Assembly (NCBI GenBank): GCA_037179335.1
Contig: JAKZHN010000023.1
Coordinates: 372,001-436,000 of the forward strand
DNA length: 64,000 bases
From: Cyclaneusma minus
Lineage: Eukaryota > Ascomycota > Leotiomycetes > Marthamycetales > Marthamycetaceae
Direction: 5' to 3'
Each line of letters begins with the position of its first letter. The stretch's first letter is position 1. The translations under genes and the position numbers were made by a program. The notes beneath the pieces are model-generated. The model had not been told where the DNA came from. It did no database searches and saw only the letters and a program-made list of their open reading frames with translations. This document shows positions 20,930-33,304 of the stretch, in pieces.

Positions 20930-23900
20930 GAACGAGACCCAGTGCTGGGGAGAGACAGTTGGTAGATGGTACCACCCTACCATGAAGCGGGTACTAGAGT
21001 CGGCGTTTCCATTGCCCCTCTCGATCTTCACTCTATCCCTAAGCAAGGCCTGGACTTTGGATGTTGAAGAGTGGTACCGAGGCTTTCCAACTATCCATCG
21101 TAGTGTACCAGAGCGGCGGGGCCGAGCCTCGTAAATCAATCCGCTTTCAGTTGGATGGGAGTTGAACGGAAGTATTTTCTGTGGCTTTCTTGATGGTAGC
21201 AGTGGCCTTAACTACGCCACAATCACTGCTGTTGAGCTTTGAGGGATACAGTTTTTTTGGCACTTGCAGAGGTTAAGCCACGAAGAACACCACCATGGAG
21301 CTTGTGGATACAGAGTTCTCCTGCTTGATTGTTCGGTTCATGGACGGCACGGATTCCGACTAGATTCCAGCGTGGTGGAAAGATGCAGTAACAGAGGGTG
21401 GCACCTGGGCAATGATTAGGGGGCCGAATAAGGGGCTTCTCGGAGGTTGATTCCTATCGCAAAGTTCAGCAAAGCCAGCGTAGAAAGCAAGACAGAGCTT
21501 CAAAAAAGGATCCCAAGGCCGTGTTAGTGCCCGCTTGACAGCTAGAACTCTATCTCTGATCGACATGCTTGGACTCTGAAAACATATGGATCTGCAGGAA
21601 ACCGTCGAACCGCTGGCACGGCTCGCAGAAAGCACAAAGACGTTCATCCCAAGCTCATGCCGCTCCGGACTGCAAGCTTGAGCAAGGCATGGCTTCCGTG
21701 TCTTGCAGCAAGCGGGCAGACTAACTTGGATGAGCCAGTACAGCCGGGATCGATCTCGGAGCTCGCTCCAGGGTGGCTGAGCGGGGTCTGAGGTCCGGCG
21801 AGAGGGCGTGACCGGCAGATAGAAGCCAGAGGTTCTAGACAAGCTGCTTATGTCGAATCTGCCCAGTCTTCAGATTCCTAGAACGCTGTCGAGGAGTCTT
21901 CGGTCACCATACAGTCATGACTCACAAAAAGAAGCTTCATGCCGACGTCCGCGAGGGAAACCAGTAGTAAGACACCCTTTTGGAGCCCTTTGAATTTGGG
22001 GTTCTTGCTAAGCATTCTTCGTGGCCACGGAGCAAGATCAAGATCAAGTTGTAACAGAGCTCGAAACTCTTCGAGCCTGCCATCCTAGCGTGTCGTGGAG
22101 CTTGGGTCTTTCTAAGCCATGCCCCGGGAGCTGGCGAGCGTAGCTTGCTGCAAGCCTGGCACTTGCATTAAGCTTACCTTAGTTGCCGTGACTTGGCTTC
22201 AAATACGCCAAAACTCAAAGTCTCAAACCAGTATACAGGGGGCATGGATTGAAAAAAGAGAAAGCATAGACCCTCGCCCACTAGGACCTGATCGCGCACT
22301 GCGGGAGTAGCCGAATTGAAGGAGATTTAATTACCGGGGTGAAGTCTTTTTGCCTTTGCTCGACTGAAAGACGAGAGTCCGCATGAACGTATTGCTCAGA
22401 TATGAAACACTTCAGCAAAAGAAAAGTATCAAGTTACTGCAGGTACCAGACTTCGAGTGGCTCCTGCGTAATGATGATTCGAGGAAGGCATATGCAGCTA
22501 TCGGCCTGGTTCTGGTTCTCCAGTTTGGTGCACCCCGGTCCAGGCCGCAGTAGCTTACCGGATGTTTCGTCGTATGGTTGTTCGCGAGCACCACGCGAAA
22601 ACACGACACTCTCGATCGGAATCATCGAATCCGTTGATGACATGAAAGGTCGAGACCCCGGAGTAAGCCACTGTGGAAGTGGAAGATGTCGGAAACTTTC
22701 CACAGGTTTCTCTCTTCGTCAATTGTCACTCGATCGGACTAACTAAAGCCATGCGGTGTCTTTCTCCGTGTCATGAACACTAGACAGACAAGAATCGATT
22801 GTGGATGCCTCGTACTACTCAACAGCCAGTACACTGCAAGCCGAAAGACGGGAGTGAAAAGTGGCACATTGATTTCGTGAAGCAGTCGCCAACCGCGATC
22901 GATGCCGATATCCCAGAGGAGGAGGAAATAGAGACGAAGAGTAGTGGATTCTTGGAACACATCTAGATCAGAGCAGACGAGACAGCAAACTCACATCTTA
23001 CCCCCTAGATCTGAGCCGTAGAAGAAGGACTGGAGCGATGTATACGCCTGCATTCCTGTGGGACGACGTGGACTTCATGGCCCACGAAGACATCCTGATA
23101 CCGCAAGACGTAGTCACGGAGGTATCCTCCGCCAGTCATCGTCGACTCGAACACGGGATCGCGGAACACCACGTGTTTGCAAACCTCGGGCAGCAATTCT
23201 GAGCTACGCCGAAGCGTGGAAGACTGCCGGCTTCCGCGTAAATACCAAAGAAAAAGGCCCCAGGGAAACGATTGATCTGGAATTCGCTGTGTCATCGCCA
23301 TAGAACCAAAGACCCTCCAGACTCAGTATCCAAAGTTGTTGGTAGGAGCATGCTGTCCGGCAGTCTCTCCACTTCGGTAGTTGGGGTATTGGGTTTCACG
23401 GGTATCTTCCATGTGTCATTGCTACCGCGTTCACCTGTACGTCCAAGACCCAGTCCCCGGGCGAGATATCTGCCGCTCGAAAAGACATGAGCAGGCAGTA
23501 AAGTCTTTGATGGCGAGTACTCAACTTCTGACAGTCCTCAAGGACACTCCGCGGAACTGGTTGGTCTTGACTCTTGACGTAAATTGATGGCTCCATTCTT
23601 GTCTAGGGTGCTAGCCATTCGACACAACGAACCACTGAGCAGTCTGACCTGTCAAACTTCGCAGCTTTGTTGCACATCGACAAAGTTACACCGTCACCCA
23701 CGTGTGCTGCACTTGGACTCTTCGAGATCAGAGCAGCGTGGTCTTGTTGATGCACGTGATCCGTTGGCTGAATGAAATGGGGTGCATGAGGTGAGAGGTG
23801 ACAGCAAGTCTGCAACTGGCCGGATCTCCAGGGCGAGCTCGAGCGATCAGGCTTGCAGCCTGCAAGTAGCCGCAGCTTGCCTTGGTTCTCAGTCAGTGTT

Positions 23901-25255
23901 CGGCAGGCTTTCCAGCGAGCACGGATATGCGGGTTGCTGTGTTGGTGGCTTGCTGGTCGATTGAGTACGTAGGATACTTGAAAACTTGAGAACCTGGAGG
24001 TCTCGAGGACGGGGCTCGAGAAGCTTGGCATGCAATTGTGTTGATTTGAACTTTTTATACTCGTAGGCCATAAACCTGGAGTCTTGGACGGGTACATGGA
24101 TTGAGTGAGCCAGGGACGGGCCAGCCTGTCGTTGTTGTGATGGTGCTCGTGTAATGCAGCTCGTCGAAAAGGGCTGAAGCATTGAAGTCGGCACTCGGCT
24201 TTATTCGGCGCTTACATAAGCACGCCTAGCTCCCGCCAAGACTGGAGCCGTGAATAGCCGCCCCCGCAATCTCTAAGCTCGACTGAGTCCTCGTGCTCAA
24301 ACTTGTCATAGGGCGCTCTGCTGCCGTCGGTTTTGACTTTTGAATATCTTTCCTACGAGTAGTGACTGCTGAGCTCCAACTGGCTTTCACTTTTTTGACA
24401 TCTTCTCCTCCGTGCTAGACTGGACAAAATGATGTCCTACATCAACTCTTTTCTACTCAATCTTCTTCCTCAGTCTTACTGTCACCCTTGGAACAATTAG
24501 AGAAATACGGTATGACCCCTCCCCCCAACAACTGAATCCTTTCACTTTAGTCTTCCGCTACCTGATTGAGAAATTCGTCTTTGGATATACCTTTCAGTTG
24601 TGGAAAGCTTCGATTCAATCTAAGCGAGACTCGGCTTCAGCTTTCGGTCGCGAGAGAGCCTTCACATAGTCCGTTCACTCGAATCCATACTTTGTCGGTT
24701 TGTTTAAGATGCTGCATGTGTTCACTCGGAGACTTGTCGCCGGCGTACTACATGTATCATCAAGCTTACACCTTCTCCTGTTCCGTCGCACCAAAGTGTG
24801 CTCGTGGAAGGTTCTTCTGTGGTGTAAGAAGTCCCAGCCAAGGCTTCGATGCATGGTTTGGCAGCGAAATGCTCCGAGACTTTGTTGGGACGTCGAGTTT
24901 GTGCAACTCCGATCCCGACCAGCCAACCCAGCCTGCAGCAATGACGTTAGCGGCTGGGCTTTCCCAAACCCTCCACGCCGTGGGCAGCAGCTGCCCAATG
25001 ATGAAGGGGCGGGATGAAGCTTTTGGGAATGCCGGATGTCACGCTATGTGGCTGACAGCCTGATTAGCTTCTTGAGTTCTTGGATAAACTAGAGTTGCTG
25101 ACCGTTGCTGCTCGTGTGCTCTTAGGCGTCTGTTGCCGAAACTTTTTCTCATCTGTCGTTACCCCAAGACATTCGCCAGACTACATCGATTACTATCAAA
25201 CATCTTTGAAGCCACCCGTCGATAATGCCAGCGCGTCCCAGCAAAAGTCAATGCC
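20930..25255. other. 4.3-kb spacer with one gene candidate
   Basis: Apart from the minus-strand candidate at 22412-23301, nothing convincing is seen. The last 850 bases probably contain the promoter and leader of the flippase gene. An intron-like segment (GTATGA to CTTTAG, about 24511-24552) could sit in its 5' untranslated region. No tRNA was found by eye. Confidence 0.45.
22412..23301 (-). CDS. Possible multi-exon gene, unknown product
   Basis: Several adjacent minus-strand segments look protein-coding. From an ATG at 23301 a frame runs through GGGYLRDYVLRYQD. A second segment (SLQSFFYGSDLG) meets a GTAAGA donor near 22999 and a CTAG acceptor near 22964. Splicing there in phase gives DVFQESTTLRLYF and a hydrophobic stretch with WDIGIDRGWRLLHE, ending at a stop at 22739. 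Further down, a GTAAGC to CCAG segment (about 52 nt, near 22560-22505) would join two more open frames ending at 22412. The link between the first two segments is unresolved, and so is whether the last pair belongs to the same gene. I do not recognise the family. It could be a pseudogene. Confidence 0.35.
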
Positions 25256-28200
25256 ATGGCAGACAATGAGGCTAAGCCTGTCAGCAACGGTATGCGCCAT
25301 CGCCGCCAGACCTCGCTGGAAAGCAACGTCTCCATTGTGACCAACGACAATGGCGCTCCAACCGACCCAACCGACCCAATCCAAGTTTCCACGAGCGCAA
25401 TCGACACGCCAGTGTCGCCGACCTTCTCGGACCATTCTCCGCGTGTCAGGTTCTCCATTTCCGAGGATGTCATCCGCGATCTGCCAAGTAGTCATCGCCA
25501 ATTTGCGGTCAAGACCAAAGGTGAGGATGACGGGAACCGTGGATTGGCCATTTCTGGGGCCGGATTGGCCGCGCAACGAGGAATAGCTCCGAGCTTGAGT
25601 GTTGATAAATTGGGGAACAGCGCTGGTGTCCATAGGTCGAGCACGGTGCCTTCTCGAATGCCCGCGAAACCGACGGCGGGGGCAATGTCACCTCGAACGA
25701 GAGATCGCGGATATTCTTTGCGGAGAGCGTTGTTTGCGAGGAATATCAACACCAACAGCACATCTGACGAGAGTCGCGGATCCATTGAACTTGTCGAGGC
25801 CGGCCCTTCCAATGCCGGAGCCACCGGGAGCGATCCAATTGGCCCCGGAGATAATACTGGCAAGAAACGACAGAGTTCGATTGTAGTATCACCTATCGTC
25901 GAAGATTACGCGGCGGAACAATCAGCTTCCAGACTTGAGGCTCAACAGCCTGAATCGAAGAAGACACTTGGAACTCTGTCCTTGCCAAATTATGACCTTT
26001 GGGCCCGAGGACGTCGCTCAGGTCTTGTTCACAAGCTGAAGGCCGATTATACCCGGCTACGAAAATATATCCTCAAGCAACAGGAGATACCACCGAGCAA
26101 AGATGGGCGCCATATCGACTTGGATCCCTCGCGAAAGACGCCCCTTATTGACGAGCGGACGGAAAAGGAGTACATCTCCAACACGATTCGGTCAAGTCGT
26201 TATACCTTATACTCCTTCCTGCCAAAGCAAATTATATTCCAATTCTCCAAACTCGCAAACTTTTACTTCCTCGTGATTTCGATTTTACAAATGGTTCCTG
26301 GTCTCAGTACCACCGGTACCTGGACGACCATCATTCCACTGTTGGTTTTTGTCGCTATAAGCATGGGCAAAGAGGGATTCGATGACTATCGGAGATTCAA
26401 GCTCGACAAAATCGAAAACAACAGAGAGGTGCAGGTTTTGCACGCCTATAAAGCAAATCGTGGCTCCGGGAATGCCAGCACTGCCAGTCTCGAGCCAGTA
26501 CCTGCTGTTGGGCCTAAGCACTGGGCCTCGGTCAAGTCGGCTAATTTGAAGGTTGGAGACGTTGTGAAGCTCGAGAGAGATGATGCTGTTCCAGCTGATA
26601 TCGTCATATTGCACGCGAATGGACCGAATGGCGTTGCATATATTGAGACAATGGCTCTTGATGGCGAGACGAATTTGAAGCCGAAGCACGCGTCTCCGTT
26701 GCTGGCTAAGAAGTGTGGGGATCTCGAGGGTTTGAGCAATTGCGGTGCCCACATTGTGGCAGAAGACCCAAATCTCGACCTTTATACCTTTCACGGTAGA
26801 GTCACTGTTGACGGTCAAACACTGCCTCTTACGACAAGTGAAATTGTCTACCGTGGAAGCGTCATTCGAAACACTCCGGAGGTTCTGGGATTGGTCATCA
26901 ATACTGGTGAAGAATGCAAGATCCGGATGAATGCCACCAAGAACCCTCGGACGAAGGCTCCTACGATGCAGAAATCTGTCAATAAGATTGTCGTTGTCAT
27001 CGTTTGTTTCGTCTTTGCTCTATCACTCTTCAACACTATCGCTTACGAGATCTGGAAAAAGAGTACGGAGGACAACGCTCCGTACTTGGAAAAGGTTACT
27101 GTGAAGACTTCCAACATATTTGTTGGCTTCATTATCATGTTCAATACCATGGTTCCCCTGTCGTTATACGTCAGTATGGAAATCATCAAAGTAGGACAGA
27201 TGTATCTCATGGGCGACGTGGAGATGTATGACGATACCACTGACACACCCATGGAGCCACGCACAAACACCATCAATGAAGAGCTGGGAGCGATATCTTA
27301 CATCTTCTCTGACAAGACTGGAACTCTGACTGATAACATGATGGCCTTCCGAAAAATGAGTGTTGCGGGAACAGCATGGCTACATGATCTCGACTTGCAG
27401 AAGAAGCAGGAAGAGGAAGGCAAGGCCCGAAAGGCACAGAAAAAGAAGGAGAAGAAAAAGGGCAAGGGCAAGGAAAAGGCAACCAATATGCCCAGAAGAA
27501 GTCTGAACGTTTTATCCGCCTCTGCTTCATATGATGCCATGGATGAACCCCTGATGGAGGACACTGATGTGGAGTTGGGAAATACCGCTATGCTTTCTCG
27601 CGCCAACTCCGTCGGATGGAGGTCGACCGCAAGACCAGCGAAAGACCAACCAGAGCTGCCTACCAAGGAACTGCTGGCATATCTGGTGCACAAACCGCAC
27701 AGCGTGTTTGCGAGAAAAGCTCGATTCTTCCTCCTCTCCGTTGCTCTATGCCATACCTGTCTACCAGAAGTGCAAGAAAACGGTGAAATCGACTACCAAG
27801 CCGCTTCACCCGATGAACTCGCCCTAGTCCGCGCTGCCAAAGAACTGGGTGTTATTGCGATCGACAGACCTGCTCAATCGATTACCATAATGACTCGTCC
27901 TGGCGGACCTGATTCTGAGGAAGTCCGAGAGAACTACGAGGTTCTTGATGTGATCGAGTTCAGCTCCAAGAGGAAGCGAATGTCTATCATCGTGCGGTTT
28001 CCTAATGGCAGGATTTGTATCCTGTGCAAAGGGGCGGATTCGGTCATTATACAACGTCTCAAGTTGGCCAATGTGGCCTTAACAAAGGCGGCAGATATTG
28101 AAAGGAGAGGAAGTATGCGGCGTCAGTCTGAGGCTGAAGAAGCGCTGAGACGGCAAAGCGACGCTCAGATCCCTATGAGCCCGAGAATGAGCTTCACTAG

Positions 28201-30649
28201 AAACAGCATGAATTTGAGCAGGAAGAATAGTCTAAACCTCAGCCGGATGAGCAGTGGAGGTGGTCGTCCTAGTATCGGTGGTCTGCCCCGTGCTAGTATG
28301 ACAAGTGGCCGACTACAACCCATCCGTGATGGAATAGATAGTTGGCTCCGAGAACGCGAACAAGATGTCGACGTAGCCGCGGTCGACGATCCCAGCGCCT
28401 ACGAGACTCCTCGACAATCAATGGCCCTATCCCGCCACTCCTTCGCCTCACTCGGCACTTCCATTGACGGCAGCGACGACTACTACGACGACCTAATCGA
28501 CGAATCCATCGCCGTAAACGACACTGCCATTCTCGAGCGCTGCCTCCAACACGTCGACGACTTCGCCACCGAGGGTCTGCGTACCCTCATGTACGGCTAC
28601 AAATTCATCGACGCCGACTCCTACACTCTCTGGGAAAAAGGGTTCTCCGAAGCCCAAACCAGTCTTTCGAACCGCCAGGAACTGATCGAACAAGCTGCCG
28701 ATATGCTAGAGCAAGATTTCGACTTAGCTGGTGCGACGGCTATTGAAGACAAATTGCAAACGGGTGTTCCTGAAACTATCGATAAATTGAGACGCGCGAA
28801 TATCAAAATGTGGATGTTGACGGGCGATAAGAGGGAGACGGCTATCAATATTGGCCATTCGTGTCGGCTTATTCGCGACTACTCGTCCGTGTATATCCTC
28901 GATGCATCATCCGCCTCCGTCGAAACCGACATGGCATCTGCACTCGTAGCAATCAGCAGTGGCACCATCGTACACTCCGTCGTCGTAGTCGATGGCCAAA
29001 CTTTGTCAGCGATCGAAGACAACAAAACCCTCTCAACCCTATTCCTCGACCTCGCCATCCTCGCACACGCCGTCATCTGCTGCCGCTCCTCGCCGTCGCA
29101 AAAAGCATTGCTTGTGAGAAAGATCAGACACAAAGTCAAAGACTCCGTCACCCTCGCCATAGGCGATGGTGCGAATGATATTGCAATGATCCAGGAAGCG
29201 CATGTGGGGATTGGCATTACGGGGCGGGAGGGCATGCAGGCAGCGCGCATTTCCGACTATTCGATTGCACAATTCCGCTTCCTTCAAAGATTGCTGTTGG
29301 TTCATGGACGCTGGTGCAATATCCGTGTTGGCAAGTATTTGCTGGGGACGCTGTGGAAGGAACAATTTTTCTTCTTGACGCAAGCGTTGTATCAGCAGTA
29401 TAATGGCTACACGGGTACTTCGCTGTACGAATCCGCATCCCTGACCGTCTTCAACACGCTCTTCAGTTCTTTGTGTGTTATCATACCAGGTATTTTCGAG
29501 CAGGACTTGGCAGCTTCGACTCTCCTCGCGGTGCCGGAACTTTATACTCAGGGACAGAGGAATGAAACCTTTAATTTTAGGAAATACCTATGGTGGGCGT
29601 TTATGGCGGCTGCGGATTCGATGCTCGTCTACTGGGTGATGTATGCGTTGTACGGGACGGCGTTGTTTAATGATGTGCTGGGGAATACGCAAGACTTGTA
29701 TTCGATGGGGTTGATGACGTTTACGGCTTGTGTTGTGGTTATTAATTTGAAGTTGCTGTGAGTCTCCTACTCCCCTTTTCGCCATTTTCTCCCTACCGCC
29801 ACTTTTCCCCTGCTAATGAGAGAATCTAACAGAATCCTGGAATCCCACAATCTCACATTGATACCGCTCATCGCCTGCCTCATCACCATCTTCGGCTGGT
29901 TCCTCTGGACGCTCATCCTCGGCGCCGTCTTACCCAACACGTTGGTCGAATACGGCATCTACCGCGGCTTCATCGACCGTGCCGGCGCTTCCACTCTCTG
30001 GTGGCTTACCTTGCTACTCTCCGTTCTTGCCGTGCTGGTGTTCGAAATGGGAACGCAGGCAGCGTGCAAGGCGTGGTGGCCGAGTGATGCGGATGTTTTC
30101 CAAGCACTCGAACGCGATCCTGTGGTCAGGAAAAGATTTGAGGAGAGTGCTGGAGGGGGTGGTGATCAGAATGGCTATCAGCCCGACGAAAAGGCAGAGG
30201 GGAAAGAAATGATGCAGATTGATGAGGAGCAGGAAGCCAGGGAAGGAGAGATTAGGGAACTGCTTGAGAGGCCGAGGGTTATGGCGCCGAGTCCGTCTGC
30301 GGGGCTTGAGAGGACGGAAACTAGGGATTTTGCGGATGTGGAGGGTGGTGTGCAGACTGGTGCTGGTGGGTTGAGGGCGGTGAAGAATTGGAATTTGTTG
30401 CCAGTTTTGAGGAAGAAAGGGGCGCGGGTGGGGGGAGGAGAGACTTTGCAGCTTTCGCCGCTGACGAGATCGCCTCCGAAGGTTGATACGGATGGGGTGG
30501 AGAAGGGGAATGCTGGGAATGGGAATGGTGCGGGTGGTGGGGGTGTGGAAGGCCAAAGACAAAGTGAGGATGTGGATGCGTTGTTGAGGGGACGGTTTGG
30601 GGAGGTGGTTAGGAGTGAGGCGAGTGGTGGGGGCAGTGGGCTTGCATGA
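25256..30649 (+). CDS. DNF3: P4-type ATPase, Dnf3-type phospholipid flippase
   Basis: Joining 25256-29757 and 29833-30649 gives about 1,772 residues, starting at CCATGG. P4-ATPases move phospholipids from the outer to the inner leaflet of Golgi, endosomal or plasma membranes. Visible motifs in order: the actuator loop DGETN (D469), PLSL (634-637, where most P4-ATPases have PISL), the phosphorylation site DKTGTLT (D686), SPDEL (851-855), KGA (925-927), TGDK (1189-1192) and GDGAND (1303-1308). Ten membrane segments are expected; the last pair is encoded by exon 2 (IPLIACLITIFGWFLWTLI). The sequences around DKTGTLT and AGTAWLHD, the long Ser-rich N-terminus (about 270 residues) and a Ser/Arg/Met-rich insertion after KGAD (about 940-1050) fit Dnf3 rather than Dnf1/2 or Drs2. 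The C-terminal 180 residues are charged and Gly-rich. All catalytic residues are intact. Confidence 0.93.
29758..29832 (+). other. Intron of the flippase gene (75 nt)
   Basis: The donor is GTGAGT, GCTAATG lies about 18 nt from the end, and the acceptor is CAG. Without splicing the frame stops at 29761. Splicing gives NLKLLILESHNL and restores the final transmembrane segments. Confidence 0.9.
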
Positions 30650-31244
30650 TGAAGTATATGATGACTACGCTAAAAAGATTGAATGGTGTCGGCGGCGGCG
30701 GGGCGCATAACATTGGAATACCTGAAAATGGAGGGAGCATTGGGTATGGCGTTTCTGCTGGGCATTTCAAAGGCTAGGCGGGAGCATGATACCAGAGCTG
30801 CTTGTTTGTTTATGTCCCTTTGTTTGGGGATTGTATATACATGCATGCAGTTCACCACCGTAGTGAGGGGACGGGGCGAACAAGTATAGACAAAAGAATC
30901 ATCATTCCCTCCCTACATGTGCTTCAAAAGCAGGAACGCTTCATTTCATGCAAACATGGGGTCGAAAACTGGACATGACAGCTCAACTTTCACCCCGTAA
31001 AGTCCCCGTGACCTAACGTCTTCTCTAGGATCTCGCCAGGGATGTCCCATCATTCGCTCAGAAGAGTCGGCCGCCAAGCAACGAGCGCCCATAATCGTCG
31101 TTCGATACTCTTGGGACTACGTTTGGGACTACGCCATTCCCATCCCTGCCGAAACTGGCATCGTCTGGCTGTTCCTTCTTTGGCTTGCTTGGGAAAAGAA
31201 GGACTCCTGAAGGAGAGCCGGCTGTTGGGAGGAGGTGGTGGAGA

Positions 31245-31710
31245 AGATGTAGTGCGATCCCCTGGGCTTGGGCTTGGTGGAACGCTAGCGGATGGCGGGA
31301 TCGATGGTGGGATTGATAAGTGATGTGAAGTTGAGGAGGTGAAGGTGGGAGGTTGTTGACTACCTATGAAAAGGTTTGTGAAGGTGAAGGAGGGTATGGC
31401 GGTACGCTTAGCTAGCCAGCTGCGTTTTTCTGCTCAGTGCTGCTTGGCTAAAAAGGAAATCTTTCTCCAAACCTTAACCTGCTCTTCCTTCGCAGCACAC
31501 TTGGCAGAAGTGATGGCGTCGGTGTCGTGCCGGGGTGCCAGATCTGGATTTGCTCTGTACCTGCTTGCGTCCCGCGTCCTTTCGCTCGACTCTAAGTCGC
31601 CGGGAAGGTGTCTGTATAGTCCCAGTCGTAGTTGGTAGAGAATATATCGCGAGATTTCCTGGGCCTGGGGTTGGTGGAACGCTGGCGGATGTTGGGATCG
31701 ATAACTACCT
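31245..31710. repeat. Diverged direct repeat, two copies about 410 nt apart
   Basis: CCTGGGCTTGGGCTTGGTGG... at about 31261 and CCTGGGCCTGGGGTTGGTGG... at about 31659 both continue GAACGCT(A/G)GCGGATG, then GGGATCGAT. Each copy is followed, 100-155 nt later, by the GCTTA(G/A)CTAGC module of the next array, so a larger unit has been duplicated. Confidence 0.7.
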
Positions 31711-32830
31711 AGAGTGAAATTGTGATCGGAGTGAAGCTACTGGCGGCACTACATACCTCTTTCGCTTAACTAGCTCCGTTCTCTTTTGACTTTTGCTTAG
31801 TTTAAAAGAACATCCTTCTCCTCTTTCCTCCCCCTTTCCCACACTTCGTCGCAAGAAGACGCTCCCTCGCGATAAGACGCTCCCTCGCAATGAGACGCTT
31901 CCTTCCACCAGCACTCCTGTCGAGGCAGCAGCTGCCGGCGTTCGAGCCGACCTTTGAGCCTGCAGAAACCCGGCGGCACCACATGCAGCTGAATCCGTTC
32001 TCTGCTGACTTCTGTATGCTACAGAACCACATTTTTATCCTGCTTTCTCACCTTTTCCGACGCTGCCTCGTAACAAGATGCTCTCTAGCAACGAGACAGT
32101 TCGTCGCAACAACAATCTTACTTGCCAAAACTCCTGTCAAGGCAGCTACTGCTGACTTTTGGACATGCAGAGACCTTGCGGCACTAGCTCCTTCGCTTAG
32201 CTAGCCTCGTTCTCTGCCGGCTTCTGCTTGGCTTAAAAGAACATCCTTCTCATTCCTCTTTCACTCTCCAAGCCAGCCAGAAGCAGTTCACACCCCGCAG
32301 ACCATCCACAACCTCCGTAAAGCTGTCGCGGGACTGATCCACGACGCGCCTATCAAGCCCTAAAGCCCACCGAAAGCGATTCCAGTCACAGAAGTCTCCC
32401 TACCAAGGTTCCAATGCCCTACCGACAGCAAGCAAATGCGCTGGTAACAACCGCTATCGTATTTACCGCTGTGGTAAAGCCACCGTTGAGTCTAACTCAC
32501 GTGTCGTAAAGCGGAGCTTTTGCCACCAGTCGAACCTAGTCTTGATATCGACAAGGTGGAGTGCTGGGCTCCTCGGCCTCATCGGGCTCATCATCCTCCA
32601 CAAGCATTTGACTGAACTTCTTGCGAAGAGTCCTGGAGGAAAGGAAGAGAAGGATCACAAGATCCGGTTTTTATATGGATTCAACCCGCACTAGCGCTTA
32701 TCGGGTATTTCTCGGCGCCCCCGTATTGGTACTAGCTTTTCTCGCTTATTTAGCTAGCTCCGTTCTCTTCCACTTTTGTTTGCTACAGAAGCACAACCTT
32801 CTTCCCCAATATCTCGTTTTATTGTCCGTG
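31400..32830. repeat. Degenerate tandem array, about 215-nt units
   Basis: A module TTAGCTAGCTCCGTTCTCT, (C/T)TTCTG(C/T)TTGGCT and AAAAGAACATCCTTCTC recurs near 31407 (weak), 31764, 31990, 32195 and 32745. The 31764 and 31990 units share CGTCGCAA...GACGCTC...CTCGCAA(T/C)GAGAC and CTCCTGTC(G/A)AGGCAGC blocks. Inside the first of these, an 18-nt sub-repeat (GACGCTCCCTCGCGATAA) occurs three times near 31857-31900. It may be a relic of an unclassified mobile element. Confidence 0.65.
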
Positions 32831-33304
32831 GTACGGAACCAACGAGCCTACAAACTATCCCCGACAAGCCAAAAACATGGACCTGCCCCAGCTTAACCGC
32901 CAATCGCAGCTCCCAGCTCAAGAACATACCCCGAATCAGGAAGTAGTTCTCAAACTGGGTTCATTCTACCGTGGCGGGCCTGGCAGCCAGGTTCGCAATC
33001 TTCTACCGACAGTACCAGCGACCATCATACGAGCTGGTGGCGATCGCCACCATTCGATATCGCCACCGCTGAAGCCTATATAAAGCGGGATCCATCGCTG
33101 TCGTTCCAACTTCAGTTCTTATATCGGGAAGGTTCTTCTCTTCCAGGTCCAGCTGGCCGGCAGAATGGACGGGTATATCAGACTTGAGCGTTATGGGTTG
33201 TGGAAGAAGGAGGGGGAGCAGGAGTGCAAGGTGTGGCTTTTATGGTGTAGCTCGTTACATGCAAAAAGGAAAGGAAAGATTTTTGAATATCTGTATTGCC
33301 TGAG

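Larger units (their letters stand above)
30650..33299. other. Spacer with degenerate tandem repeats before the AT-rich block
   Basis: No convincing gene was found. From about 31.2 kb onward the sequence is dominated by diverged direct repeats (listed separately), still at normal base composition. The remainder is unrecognised. Confidence 0.55.

Noticed and set aside
21360..21842. 160-codon minus-strand open frame
   Set aside because: The composition is irregular, there is no recognisable domain or intron signal, and nothing links it to the more convincing candidate at 22.4-23.3 kb.
4361..33300. tRNA, 5S rRNA or other structured RNA genes
   Set aside because: I looked for A- and B-box-like strings (GGTTCGA-type) in the spacers; the few hits (for example near 4618 and 23146) cannot be folded into a cloverleaf by eye. 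A tRNAscan run would be decisive.
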